From Bordetella parapertussis (GTDB lineage: Bacteria > Pseudomonadota > Gammaproteobacteria > Burkholderiales > Burkholderiaceae_B), in NCBI GenBank assembly GCA_943331855.1, contig CALQNE010000127.1:1-9527 (forward strand): 9,527 bases of DNA, in the 5' to 3' direction. The notes beneath the pieces were generated by a model, which saw nothing but the letters and a program-made list of their open reading frames with translations, had not been told where the DNA came from and made no database searches. Shown here one piece after another: positions 1 to 7,436 of this stretch. How positions within the stretch are numbered: the stretch's first letter is position 1; each line of letters starts with the position of its first letter. Position numbers and translations under genes: made by a program.

Positions 1-207
1 AAGTCTGAAGGTGAAGATGCCAAGATTGCAGTGCGTAACTTGCGTCGTGATTCAAATGATGCGTTTAAAAAACTCGTAAAAGATAAAGAGATTTCAGAGG
101 ACGATGAGCGTCGGGGCCAAGAGGTCGTACAAAAGTTGACCGATCGTTGTGTGATTGAAATCGATAAGATGGTCGCGCAAAAAGAAGCAGAGATTTTGAC
201 GGTTTAG
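1..207 (+). CDS. frr: Ribosome recycling factor, C-terminal part (5' end outside window)
   Basis: Reading frame 1 is open from the first base to a TAG at 205-207 and encodes the last 68 residues of a protein. The product, with the segment [17 protein letters not shown] followed by a charged helix ending in KEAEILTV, matches the C-terminal helical domain of ribosome recycling factor. That protein acts with EF-G to split the post-termination ribosome into subunits in the cytoplasm. The family is usually about 185 residues, so roughly the first 115 are missing because the window starts inside the gene; this is a window edge, not a broken gene. The conserved Arg pair (residues 15-16 of the fragment) lies in helix 3 of the family fold. 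uppS starts 13 bp downstream, so the two are probably co-transcribed. Recognition is from memory of the family and is firm. Confidence 0.95.
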   Translation, partial: KSEGEDAKIAVRNLRRDSNDAFKKLVKDKEISEDDERRGQEVVQKLTDRCVIEIDKMVAQKEAEILTV

Positions 208-220
208 GCCGCCTCCCCAC

Positions 221-985
221 ATGGCGATCAGCTCAACCCGCGAAGTTCCTGTCACAGGTGCGATTCCTACGCATGTAGCGATTGTGATGGACGGCAATGG
301 TCGCTGGGCGCATGCGCGTTTATTGCCTCGCACAGCGGGTCATGCAAAAGGGGTTCAGTCTGTGCGTCGAGCAGTTGAAACCTGCGGAGCTGCTGGCGTT
401 AAATACTTGACCTTGTTTGCCTTTAGTTCAGAGAACTGGCGCCGACCCGCCGATGAAGTCTCACTCTTGATGCGGCTGTTTGTGCAGGCGCTTGAACGCG
501 AAGTTGCGCGCTTGCAAGACCAAGGCGTGCGTTTGCATGTGGTGGGTGATCTGTCTGCCTTTGAGCCCAAGCTTCAGGATTTGATTGCTCAGGCCGAACA
601 AAAAACACAACATAACGATCAGTTGCATTTGACCATCGCAGCAAATTACGGTGGCCGTTGGGATATTCTGCAAGCGACTCGCGCGTTGCTTGCGGCGCGT
701 CCTGAGCTAGTGACAAATCCAAATGAACTTGATGAAACCTGTTTAGCGCCTTATCTGTCGATGGCTTGGGCGCCTGAACCTGATTTGTTTATTCGAACCG
801 GTGGCGAGCAGCGCATGTCAAATTTTTTAATTTGGCAGATGGCCTACACCGAACTATTTTTTACAGAGTGTTATTGGCCAGACTTCGGTGAAGCCGAGCT
901 GCTCGAGGCCTTTGAGTGGTATCGAACGCGCGAGCGTCGATTTGGTCGAACAAGCGCCCAAGTTCATAGCTTAGCCACAAGCTAG
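221..985 (+). CDS. uppS: Undecaprenyl diphosphate synthase (cis-prenyltransferase)
   Basis: This 254-residue cytoplasmic enzyme condenses farnesyl diphosphate with eight isopentenyl diphosphates in cis, giving the C55 carrier lipid precursor for peptidoglycan and O-antigen synthesis. Family motifs are all present: [13 protein letters not shown] (residues 18-30) with the catalytic Asp24, His41 in [14 protein letters not shown] (69-76) with Asn72, Trp73 and Arg75, and [10 protein letters not shown] (192-201) with Arg192, Glu196 and Arg198, followed by Glu211. These correspond to E. coli Asp26, His43, Asn74, Arg77, Arg194, Arg200 and Glu213 with a constant offset of two. Length is normal (E. coli about 253). 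The ATG at 221 has no clear Shine-Dalgarno sequence (upstream bases are C-rich), so translation may be coupled to frr, which ends 13 bp earlier. It is the best start because the next conserved block begins only about 14 residues in. cdsA follows after 5 bp. Confidence 0.97.
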   Translation: MAISSTREVPVTGAIPTHVAIVMDGNGRWAHARLLPRTAGHAKGVQSVRRAVETCGAAGVKYLTLFAFSSENWRRPADEVSLLMRLFVQALEREVARLQDQGVRLHVVGDLSAFEPKLQDLIAQAEQKTQHNDQLHLTIAANYGGRWDILQATRALLAARPELVTNPNELDETCLAPYLSMAWAPEPDLFIRTGGEQRMSNFLIWQMAYTELFFTECYWPDFGEAELLEAFEWYRTRERRFGRTSAQVHSLATS

Positions 986-990
986 CGGGT

Positions 991-1833
991 ATGCTAAAGC
1001 AACGAGTCGTCACTGCCATTGTTTTGCTGGGTGTGCTCGCGCTAGCAGTGTCAGCGTCATCTGCCTGGCCTTTTCTCATCTTTCTTTCAGTCGCCTGTGC
1101 CTGCGCGGGTTTTGAGTGGCTGCGACTGACGCTAAGTGGGCGCACTCTTTGGTCGCTTACCGGGGCGCTCTTGCTGTTTGTGGCTGCACTATTGCAGGCC
1201 AATCAATGGCTCAGTGGTGAGATCAAACTAAATCTTGCGGTAAAAAGCATTGTCCTAAGCGCAGTGCTCATCTGGGTATTGATCATGCTGCCAACGCTTT
1301 GGCGATCGCAAGTATCCAAACCCGTGCACGCGTTTACAAACAGTCTTGCTGCGTTGATCACGCTCTATGCAACATGGGTGGTTTTGGCATCTTGGTATGT
1401 CCAGCGTGGTCCTAGTTTTGTGGTGACACTTCTGATTGTCGTTTGGGTTGCAGATATTGCGGCGTATTTTGTGGGGCGCGCGTTTGGTCGACATAAGCTC
1501 GCACCAAGTATTAGTCCCGGTAAAACAATAGAAGGGGCGCTTGCAGGTGTTGTGGGGGTGGTTGCCTGGCTCATTGCATCAGCTGGTTGGCCCAACACCT
1601 TCGCCGCAGTGTTGCTGACGAATTGGTCGTGGCTGGGATTAATTGTGGCTGGAACGCTCTTGGCGGTGTTTTCAATCACGGGGGATCTATACGAGTCGTT
1701 GCTTAAACGGCGAGCAGGTGTGAAAGACTCAAGCCAACTACTGCCTGGTCACGGTGGTGTGTACGATCGCATTGATGCTGTTGTTGCGGTGGTACCTCTG
1801 GCGTTTGTATTGGTTGAGGGGTCGTCATGGTGA
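991..1833 (+). CDS. cdsA: Phosphatidate cytidylyltransferase (CDP-diglyceride synthase)
   Basis: This 280-residue integral inner-membrane enzyme converts phosphatidic acid and CTP to CDP-diacylglycerol, the branch point for all phospholipids. The C-terminal CDS signature is complete at residues 236-262: S-L-L-K-R-R, then Lys245-Asp246, then [11 protein letters not shown], with Asp246, Asp259 and Asp262 in the positions used for metal and substrate binding in the family. The upstream [10 protein letters not shown] segment (about residues 177-186) is also typical. The rest is a series of hydrophobic stretches consistent with seven or eight membrane helices, beginning at about residue 8. Length matches E. 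coli CdsA (about 285). The ATG at 991 lies 5 bp after the uppS stop and has only a weak upstream GCGGG stretch, so coupling is likely. The gene ends TGG-TGA and overlaps dxr by 7 bp. Confidence 0.96.
   Translation: MLKQRVVTAIVLLGVLALAVSASSAWPFLIFLSVACACAGFEWLRLTLSGRTLWSLTGALLLFVAALLQANQWLSGEIKLNLAVKSIVLSAVLIWVLIMLPTLWRSQVSKPVHAFTNSLAALITLYATWVVLASWYVQRGPSFVVTLLIVVWVADIAAYFVGRAFGRHKLAPSISPGKTIEGALAGVVGVVAWLIASAGWPNTFAAVLLTNWSWLGLIVAGTLLAVFSITGDLYESLLKRRAGVKDSSQLLPGHGGVYDRIDAVVAVVPLAFVLVEGSSW
1816..1821 (+). promoter_or_regulatory. Ribosome binding site for dxr inside cdsA
   Basis: GAGGGG lies 5 bases before the dxr ATG at 1827 and is inside the last codons of cdsA. It is one of the clearest Shine-Dalgarno sequences in the window and supports the overlapping dxr start. 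Confidence 0.7.
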
Positions 1834-3026
1834 GTCCAATTTTTGTCACCATCCTGGGCTCGACCGGTTCGATCGGTCAAAATACGCTGGATGTGATCTC
1901 TCGTCATCCAGACCGCTTCGCGATACATGCGTTGACAGCACATAGTCGGATGGACTTGCTGGCGCAGCAGGCGTTTAACGCGAAAGCCACCGTCGTTGCA
2001 GTGCCAAGCCAGGCGATGGCAGAGCGGTTTAAAGCGGCGTGGGGTGATGCACCCGGCAGACCCGAGATTCATGTTGGCGCGCAGGCCTTGGTCGATGTTG
2101 CCCGTGACCCAGCGAGTCAATCGGTGATGGCTGCCATCGTTGGATCAGCCGGCTTGCCCGCAGCACTGGCTGCTGCACAGTCGGGCAAACGGGTTTTGCT
2201 TGCAAACAAAGAGGCACTGGTCGCAGCAGGCTCGATTTTTATGGCTGCGGTACGTGAATCTGGTGCAGAGTTGCTGCCCATCGATAGTGAACACAATGCT
2301 ATTTTTCAATGCTTGCCGCATCACGGGCGTGCCAGTGCGCCTACGGGCCCTGCGCTGGGTGTACGACGCTTAATTCTAACGGCCTCTGGTGGTCCGTTTC
2401 GCGAGCAGCGCTGGGAGGATTTGACCCACGTGACTCCAGAGCAGGCGTGCGCGCATCCGAATTGGAGTATGGGAAAAAAAATCTCGGTGGATTCGGCCAC
2501 AATGCTGAACAAAGGGCTCGAGGTGATAGAAGCACATCATCTTTTTGCGATGCCGGCAGAGCGCATTAGCGTTGTCATCCACCCACAAAGCGTGGTGCAT
2601 TCCATGGTTGAGTATGAGGATGGCTCGGTGATCGCGCAGCTCGGGCAGCCCGATATGCGTACGCCGATTGCCTATGGCTTAGGTTTTCCCGAAAGAATCA
2701 GTTCAGGCGTGGGGATGCTTGACCTTGCCTTGACAGCACGTCTCGATTTTTCACAGCCGGATATGAAAAAATATCCCTGTCTGGCTCTATCATTTCAGGC
2801 CTTAAAAGCTGGGCAGGGTGCCTGCGTGGCCTTGAATGCGGCCAATGAGGTGGCAGTTGCCGCGTTTCTCGATAGGCGTCTTGCCTACACCCAGATTGCA
2901 AATGTGATCGAGAGCACACTTGCCTGGCAGGCAGGTCAAAATGATAGCGGGTTTGCCTCATTAGACGATATCATTGCGCTAGACGAACGAGCACGTTTAG
3001 CTGCACGTCAAGCCTCGGCAGTTTGA
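1827..3026 (+). CDS. dxr: 1-deoxy-D-xylulose 5-phosphate reductoisomerase
   Basis: This 399-residue cytoplasmic enzyme (also called IspC) rearranges and reduces DXP to 2-C-methyl-D-erythritol 4-phosphate using NADPH, the committed step of the MEP isoprenoid pathway. The N-terminal NADPH-binding motif [14 protein letters not shown] lies at residues 10-23, and LLANKEALV is near residue 126. Metal ligands are Asp153 and Glu155 in [12 protein letters not shown] and Glu232 in [13 protein letters not shown]; these match E. coli Asp150, Glu152 and Glu231, with the intervening loop two residues shorter. His210 in [18 protein letters not shown] corresponds to E. coli His209. The segments [10 protein letters not shown] and [12 protein letters not shown] follow, then the C-terminal helical domain with [14 protein letters not shown]. 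Length is typical (E. coli 398). The start ATG overlaps the end of cdsA by 7 bp with a good GAGGGG site upstream. Its product chain feeds UppS, encoded two genes upstream. Confidence 0.98.
   Translation: MVSPIFVTILGSTGSIGQNTLDVISRHPDRFAIHALTAHSRMDLLAQQAFNAKATVVAVPSQAMAERFKAAWGDAPGRPEIHVGAQALVDVARDPASQSVMAAIVGSAGLPAALAAAQSGKRVLLANKEALVAAGSIFMAAVRESGAELLPIDSEHNAIFQCLPHHGRASAPTGPALGVRRLILTASGGPFREQRWEDLTHVTPEQACAHPNWSMGKKISVDSATMLNKGLEVIEAHHLFAMPAERISVVIHPQSVVHSMVEYEDGSVIAQLGQPDMRTPIAYGLGFPERISSGVGMLDLALTARLDFSQPDMKKYPCLALSFQALKAGQGACVALNAANEVAVAAFLDRRLAYTQIANVIESTLAWQAGQNDSGFASLDDIIALDERARLAARQASAV
2984..3012 (+). promoter_or_regulatory. Possible sigma-E-type promoter ahead of rseP
   Basis: Within the last codons of dxr, CGAACGA (2984-2990) is followed after 17 bases by TCAAG (3008-3012). 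This resembles the E. coli sigma-E consensus GGAACTT, about 16 bases, TCAAA: the GAAC and TCAA cores match and the flanks do not. Transcription would begin near 3018, about 40 bases before the rseP start. In E. coli, sigma-E promoters serve the rseP-bamA-skp part of this cluster. The match is short and lies in coding sequence, so chance is a real alternative. Confidence 0.25.
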
Positions 3027-3057
3027 TCCCATTTATGCTGGTTTTTAAAAGAGAAAC

Positions 3058-4398
3058 ATGCTTTTAACTTTGATCGCTTTTTTGGTCGCACTTGGTATCC
3101 TGGTGACATTTCACGAGCTGGGACACTATTGGGTTGCGCGCTGGTGTGGCGTCAAAATTTTGCGTTTTTCTGTCGGTTTTGGGCGAGTTTTGCTCAAACG
3201 CGTCGATCGTCATGGGACAGAGTGGGTGCTATCTGCAATCCCCTTAGGGGGCTACGTCAAGATGCTCGACGAGACACCAACTTCGGCTGAGGCCCCGAGT
3301 GCCGAGGGGCTCAGCTCGCAGAGCTTTCAGTCTAAGTCCGTGGGTAAACGGTTTGCCATTGTTGCTGCAGGCCCTGTGTTCAATTTAATTTTGGCGGTAG
3401 TGTTCTACGCGCTTATTAATTTTATTGGTACTCAAGAACCCGCCGCGATTCTTGGCACCCCGCCCGCAGGTAGTATCGCTGCGGTTGGTGGGATTCAGTC
3501 TGGAGATCGACTGACCGCTGTGAATCAGCAGCCAGTGGCTTCTTGGCCGCAGGCTCGATGGGCACTTTTGCAGTTGGCATCCGAGGGCGGACAGGTCGAA
3601 CTTGGGTTAGAGCGTGGCGGCAGCAGCCTGACGCGAATGCTTGAGATCCCAGTGGCAGTTGACCCAACGACAGAAGATCCCATGCGCCGTCTGGGCTTGG
3701 GCGTAGGCGGCACAACACCTCAGATCCGCTCTGTCGTTGAAGGTAGTGTGGCACAAGCCGCTGGGTTGGGCCCGCGTGACCTAATCCTTTCGATTGCGGG
3801 CGTGCAAAAGCCTGAGGTCGGCCAGGTCATTGAGGTTATCCAGGCACATGCCAATAAGCCCCTTGCAATGGAGATCGATCGGGGCGGGCAGATCATTGCT
3901 TTAACCCTGACACCGGCCGCTGTGGTGATTGAAAATGGCAAAACGGTTGGACGTGCCGGATTTCAGTTGGGCGCCAATATTCCTTTGGTGGAGGTCAGTT
4001 ATGGTGTCTTCGACAGCCTTTGGCTCGGTTTGACGAAAACCTACGATACGGCCTGGTTTTCTCTCAAAATGATGGGAAAAATGCTGATTGGTGAGGTTTC
4101 GATCAAAAATATCAGTGGCCCGGTCACAATTGCGGATTATGCGGGTCAAACAGCCCGAATTGGTTGGGCGGCCTACGTTTCGTTTCTAGCCTTGGTCAGC
4201 GTCAGCCTTGGCGTGTTGAATTTACTCCCGATCCCCATGCTAGACGGAGGGCATCTGCTGTACTATCTAGTCGAAATCTTCCGCGGGAGCCCGCCCTCGG
4301 CACGGACAGTGGACTGGGGCCAGCGCGCCGGGATCGGTATTTTGGCTGCCCTCATGGCGGTGGCTCTGTTTAATGATCTCGTGCGGATTTTTAGTTAG
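3058..4398 (+). CDS. rseP: Site-2 intramembrane zinc metalloprotease RseP
   Basis: This 446-residue inner-membrane protease (S2P, M50 family) makes the second cut in anti-sigma factor RseA after DegS, releasing sigma-E, and also clears signal-peptide remnants in E. coli. The zinc motif HELGH is at residues 19-23 in the first membrane helix, with Glu20 as the catalytic residue. SVGFG (38-42) is the family GxG loop. Two periplasmic PDZ domains lie at about residues 115-200 and 220-288; the second contains SVAQAAGLGPRDLILSI. The conserved NISGPVTIADYAGQTA segment precedes the third membrane helix, and LNLLPIPMLDGGH carries the third zinc ligand Asp396 (E. coli Asp402). A last helix ends in NDLVRIFS. 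Length is close to E. coli (450). The ATG at 3058 follows dxr by 31 bp with a weak purine stretch (AAGAGA). Neighbours bamA and skp belong to the envelope stress response it controls. Confidence 0.96.
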   Translation: MLLTLIAFLVALGILVTFHELGHYWVARWCGVKILRFSVGFGRVLLKRVDRHGTEWVLSAIPLGGYVKMLDETPTSAEAPSAEGLSSQSFQSKSVGKRFAIVAAGPVFNLILAVVFYALINFIGTQEPAAILGTPPAGSIAAVGGIQSGDRLTAVNQQPVASWPQARWALLQLASEGGQVELGLERGGSSLTRMLEIPVAVDPTTEDPMRRLGLGVGGTTPQIRSVVEGSVAQAAGLGPRDLILSIAGVQKPEVGQVIEVIQAHANKPLAMEIDRGGQIIALTLTPAAVVIENGKTVGRAGFQLGANIPLVEVSYGVFDSLWLGLTKTYDTAWFSLKMMGKMLIGEVSIKNISGPVTIADYAGQTARIGWAAYVSFLALVSVSLGVLNLLPIPMLDGGHLLYYLVEIFRGSPPSARTVDWGQRAGIGILAALMAVALFNDLVRIFS

Positions 4399-4468
4399 CC
4401 CCGTTCTGCCTTAAAATCGTGCGTGCGTTTAATTTATGAATGTTAGTTTGTCTCAAGGATTGTTCAGA
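4399..4468 (+). promoter_or_regulatory. rseP-bamA intergenic leader with weak promoter-like -10
   Basis: This 70-bp gap is the longest in the window. It holds TAAAAT at 4412-4417, a fair match to a sigma-70 -10 box in the CTTAAAATCG context often seen in betaproteobacterial promoters. The region 16 to 18 bases upstream (inside the end of rseP) is only T-rich and matches TTGACA poorly. An internal promoter for bamA is possible but weakly supported. Confidence 0.22.
4455..4459 (+). promoter_or_regulatory. Ribosome binding site fixing the bamA start
   Basis: AAGGA lies 9 bases before the ATG at 4469. The earlier in-frame ATG at 4436 has only AT-rich and GTGCGT sequence before it, so this site favours 4469 as the start. 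Confidence 0.6.
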
Positions 4469-6808
4469 ATGTCCGTCAGCTTGCAGTATTTTCGCGCCCG
4501 TTGCCGGCAACTGTGCACAACCTTTTTTACACACTTTTTATTGATATTCTGTGTCGCGAGTCCCTTGACGGCCAGCGCCTTTGTGCCGTTCGTTGTCAGC
4601 GATATCCGCGTCGAAGGTATGCAGCGCACTGAGCCAGGCACAATTTTTAGCCAGTTACCTGTCAAGGTCGGCGAGCAGTTCACTGATGATCTGGCAACCG
4701 AGGCTGTGCGGCGCCTTTATGCAACTGGAATGTTTGTCGACGTCAGGATCGAAACGTCGAATCGAGTTGTCGTTGTCGTGGTGCAAGAACGCGCAACAAT
4801 TGCTTCAATCTCCTTTAGCGGGATGCGAGAATTTGAACCCAAGACCATTACCGACTCGCTTCGCCAGATTGGCTTTGGTGAAGGTCGTGTTTTTGACCAG
4901 TCGATGCTTGAACAGGCTGAGTTTGAATTGCGCCAGCAATATCTTGGCAAAGGCAAATACGGGGCTGAGATTACCTCAACCATTACACCGCTCCCTCGTA
5001 ATCGGGTAGGTCTGAATTTTGATGTATTCGAAGGTGCTGTTGCGCGTATTCGTGAAATTAAAGTGGTTGGAAACGTAGCGTTCACCGAAAATGACCTGCT
5101 AGGTCTCCTCAAAATGACCACCCCTGGTTGGTTGTCCTGGTACACCGATAGCGATAAATACTCGCGCGAAAAGCTCGAGCGTGACATGGAGACCCTCAAG
5201 TCGTTTTATCTTGATCGTGGCTATCTTGAATATAAAGCAGAAGCCCCCCAGGTCACGATTTCGAGCGACCGTAAAGATATTTTTATCACACTGACGATTT
5301 CAGAAGGCAAACCTTACAAAATCACGAGCGTGAATTTAGCGGGTAATCTGCTTGGGCTTGAGGCTGAAGTAAACGACCTGGTGCAAATCAAAGCGGGTGA
5401 AATTTTTTCAGGCGCAAAAACAAATGCGACTGCCAAAAGCATCACTGACTACCTGGGTGGTTTGGGTTATGCCTTCGCCAATGTCAACCCAAATCCAATA
5501 CTTAACCGTGAAACGCAAACGGCCGATCTTACTTTCTACATCGATCCAAGTCGTCGGGTGTATGTACGTAAAATCCAAATTTCAGGCAACCATCGCACAC
5601 GTGATGAAGTTGTAAGACGTGAGTTGCGCCAGCCTGAGGCTGCGTGGTACGACTCAGGCAAAATCAAACTCTCGCGCGATCGTCTGGATCGACTCGGTTA
5701 CTTCAAAGAAGTCAAAGTTGCGACTGAGCCGGTGCCGAACTCACCCGATCAAGTCGATATTAGTTTGGCGGTTGCCGAAAAACCAACAGGGATGATCAAC
5801 TTTGGTGTTGGTTACGGTCAGGTTGACGGCGTGATCTTGAGCGCGGGCATTACCGAGGATAACGTGTTCGGTAGTGGCACGAACCTCACTTTAAACTTGA
5901 ATACCAGTTTGTATAACCGTTCTGCTGTGTTGGCGCACACTGACCCTTACTTCACAAATGATGGTATCAGTCGCACGACCTCGGTCTATTATCGAACGAT
6001 GACCCCTTACTCGAACAATCCGGGTATGTATCAAGTAACGACGCTGGGTTCGGGTTTAAGTTTTGGCGTACCAATTTCTGAGTTTGATCGTGTCTATGGC
6101 GGTGCAAGCGTCGAGCGTAATACGATCGGGCTGTACGATAACTCGCCCTTGGCCTACAGAGAGTATGTATACAACTACGGTGAGACTACTACAGCTGTAA
6201 TTTTTAATACCGGCTGGGCTAAGGATACGCGCGATAGCGCACTCACCCCAACCAAAGGCTCATTTACCCGTATTAAGGCCGACGTCGGAACTTTGAATCT
6301 GCAGTACTACATGATTGGCCTTCAACAACAGTTGTTTGTTCCAATCGGAAAAGACTACACGCTGGGGTTAAACGCTTTGTTTGACTACGGTAAAAGTTAT
6401 AGTGATTTGCAATACCCTATCTTCAAAAATGTCTATGCTGGCGGTATCGGCACTGTTCGTGGCTATTCGCAAAACTCTTTAGGGCCGCGTGACTTGTTAA
6501 CGGGCACGTACTTGGGTGGCTCTAAGCGTGTCGTGGGTAACGTTCAGTTTTACTTCCCAATGCCAGGCACGCAAAATGACCGTACCTTTAGATGGTTTGC
6601 CTTTGTTGATGGCGGGCAGGTGTATGGCACTGATGGCTACGGAAATGACACGTCGATTAACCTGAGTCAGTTGCGCTACGGCGCCGGTATTGGTGTGTCT
6701 TGGGTTTCACCAATCGGACCTTTGCAACTATCGTTAGCCAAACCGCTCAATGCAAAAGACACCGATAACACCCAGATATTCCAGTTTCAAATCGGTACCG
6801 GATTCTAA
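4469..6808 (+). CDS. bamA: Outer-membrane protein assembly factor BamA (Omp85)
   Basis: This 779-residue protein is the central subunit of the BAM complex, which folds and inserts beta-barrel proteins into the outer membrane. An Arg-rich n-region and hydrophobic core FLLIFCVA precede a likely signal peptidase I site after ALA-like T-A-S-A (after Ala37). Five POTRA domains follow, starting near residues 41 (SDIRVEGMQR), 109 (ASISFSGMREF), 191 (IREIKVVGNVAF), 281 (KITSVNLAGNLL) and 364 (YVRKIQISGNHRTRDEVV). The 16-strand barrel starts near 436 with INFGVGYGQVDG and ends in the terminal Phe779 typical of outer-membrane proteins (QFQIGTGF). The loop-6 VRGY motif is at residues 663-666 (VRGF in E. 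coli; Tyr is a known variant). Length is normal for the family (E. coli 810). An in-frame ATG at 4436 would add 11 residues; 4469 is preferred because of AAGGA upstream and a more typical signal peptide. skp follows 55 bp downstream. Confidence 0.97.
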   Translation: MSVSLQYFRARCRQLCTTFFTHFLLIFCVASPLTASAFVPFVVSDIRVEGMQRTEPGTIFSQLPVKVGEQFTDDLATEAVRRLYATGMFVDVRIETSNRVVVVVVQERATIASISFSGMREFEPKTITDSLRQIGFGEGRVFDQSMLEQAEFELRQQYLGKGKYGAEITSTITPLPRNRVGLNFDVFEGAVARIREIKVVGNVAFTENDLLGLLKMTTPGWLSWYTDSDKYSREKLERDMETLKSFYLDRGYLEYKAEAPQVTISSDRKDIFITLTISEGKPYKITSVNLAGNLLGLEAEVNDLVQIKAGEIFSGAKTNATAKSITDYLGGLGYAFANVNPNPILNRETQTADLTFYIDPSRRVYVRKIQISGNHRTRDEVVRRELRQPEAAWYDSGKIKLSRDRLDRLGYFKEVKVATEPVPNSPDQVDISLAVAEKPTGMINFGVGYGQVDGVILSAGITEDNVFGSGTNLTLNLNTSLYNRSAVLAHTDPYFTNDGISRTTSVYYRTMTPYSNNPGMYQVTTLGSGLSFGVPISEFDRVYGGASVERNTIGLYDNSPLAYREYVYNYGETTTAVIFNTGWAKDTRDSALTPTKGSFTRIKADVGTLNLQYYMIGLQQQLFVPIGKDYTLGLNALFDYGKSYSDLQYPIFKNVYAGGIGTVRGYSQNSLGPRDLLTGTYLGGSKRVVGNVQFYFPMPGTQNDRTFRWFAFVDGGQVYGTDGYGNDTSINLSQLRYGAGIGVSWVSPIGPLQLSLAKPLNAKDTDNTQIFQFQIGTGF

Positions 6809-6863
6809 ATTTTATTATTTGCACACTTGCGTGCTGAAATTTGTTTATTGTGAGATTTTAATA

Positions 6864-7424
6864 ATGTTCGCTTCGACTACTAGTACAAAACGTTCAGTCT
6901 TGAGCCAGCTTACCTCTAAGTTGATGTCGTTTGCCGCCGTCTCTGGTTTGGCGCTCGGTTTAACGCTTGCGTCACATGCGCAGTCTGAGGCGCAGGGAAC
7001 CAAGATCGGTTTTGTAAACACAGAGCGTATTTTGCGTGACTCGGCACCGGCTAAAGCAGCCCAGACAAAAATTGAAAACGAATTCAAAAAGCGTGCTGAA
7101 GAACTTGAAAAGCAAGTTAATAATTTGCGCAGCCTGGCACAAAAACTTGAGAAAGATGCTCCTGTATTGTCAGAGTCAGAGCGCAACAAGCGCCAGCGTG
7201 AGTTGGCAAATATTGATGCCGATTTACAGCGTAAACGGCGCGAAATTCAAGAAGACTCTAGCCGTCGTCGTAACGAAGAGTTTGCGACTATCATCGAAAA
7301 AGCAAATGCCGCCATTAAAAAAATTGCAGAACAAGAAAGCTTTGATATTGTGATCCAGGATGCCGTCACCGTGAATCCACGTGTGGATATCACCGATAAG
7401 GTGATTCAGGCACTCGGCAAATAA
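6864..7424 (+). CDS. skp: Periplasmic chaperone Skp/OmpH
   Basis: This 186-residue precursor is a periplasmic holdase that forms a trimer and carries unfolded outer-membrane proteins from the Sec translocon to BamA. The signal peptide has Lys9, Arg10 and Lys19, a hydrophobic core FAAVSGLALGLTLA, and a probable cleavage after Ala39 (S-H-A). The mature start has KIGFVNTERIL, the typical first beta strand of the OmpH family. A long charged helical region follows at about residues 65-150, rich in Lys, Glu and Arg, forming the tentacle arms, and then FDIVIQDAVTVNPRVDITDKVIQAL as the closing trimerisation strands and helix. Length fits the family (E. coli 161, betaproteobacterial forms longer). The ATG at 6864 has only GAG 9 bases upstream; ATG 6924 is an alternative with a shorter signal peptide. 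A reading frame extension back to 6750 would overlap bamA and lacks support. Placement between bamA and lpxD is the classic order. Confidence 0.94.
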   Translation: MFASTTSTKRSVLSQLTSKLMSFAAVSGLALGLTLASHAQSEAQGTKIGFVNTERILRDSAPAKAAQTKIENEFKKRAEELEKQVNNLRSLAQKLEKDAPVLSESERNKRQRELANIDADLQRKRREIQEDSSRRRNEEFATIIEKANAAIKKIAEQESFDIVIQDAVTVNPRVDITDKVIQALGK

Positions 7425-7436
7425 ATTCGCAGACCA

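Noticed and set aside
6821..6834. GCAC/GTGC inverted repeat after bamA as a terminator
   Set aside because: The stem is only 4 bp with a 6-base loop and no T-run follows, so it is unlikely to stop transcription.
6819..6849. TTGCAC with TTTATT as a sigma-70 promoter for skp
   Set aside because: The spacer is 19 bases and the -10 matches only four of six positions; not convincing in an AT-rich gap.
6750..6863. Upstream in-frame extension of skp to an ATG at 6750 inside bamA
   Set aside because: It would put 38 unrelated residues before a normal signal peptide and overlap bamA by 59 bases; the ATG at 6864 gives a typical secreted Skp precursor.
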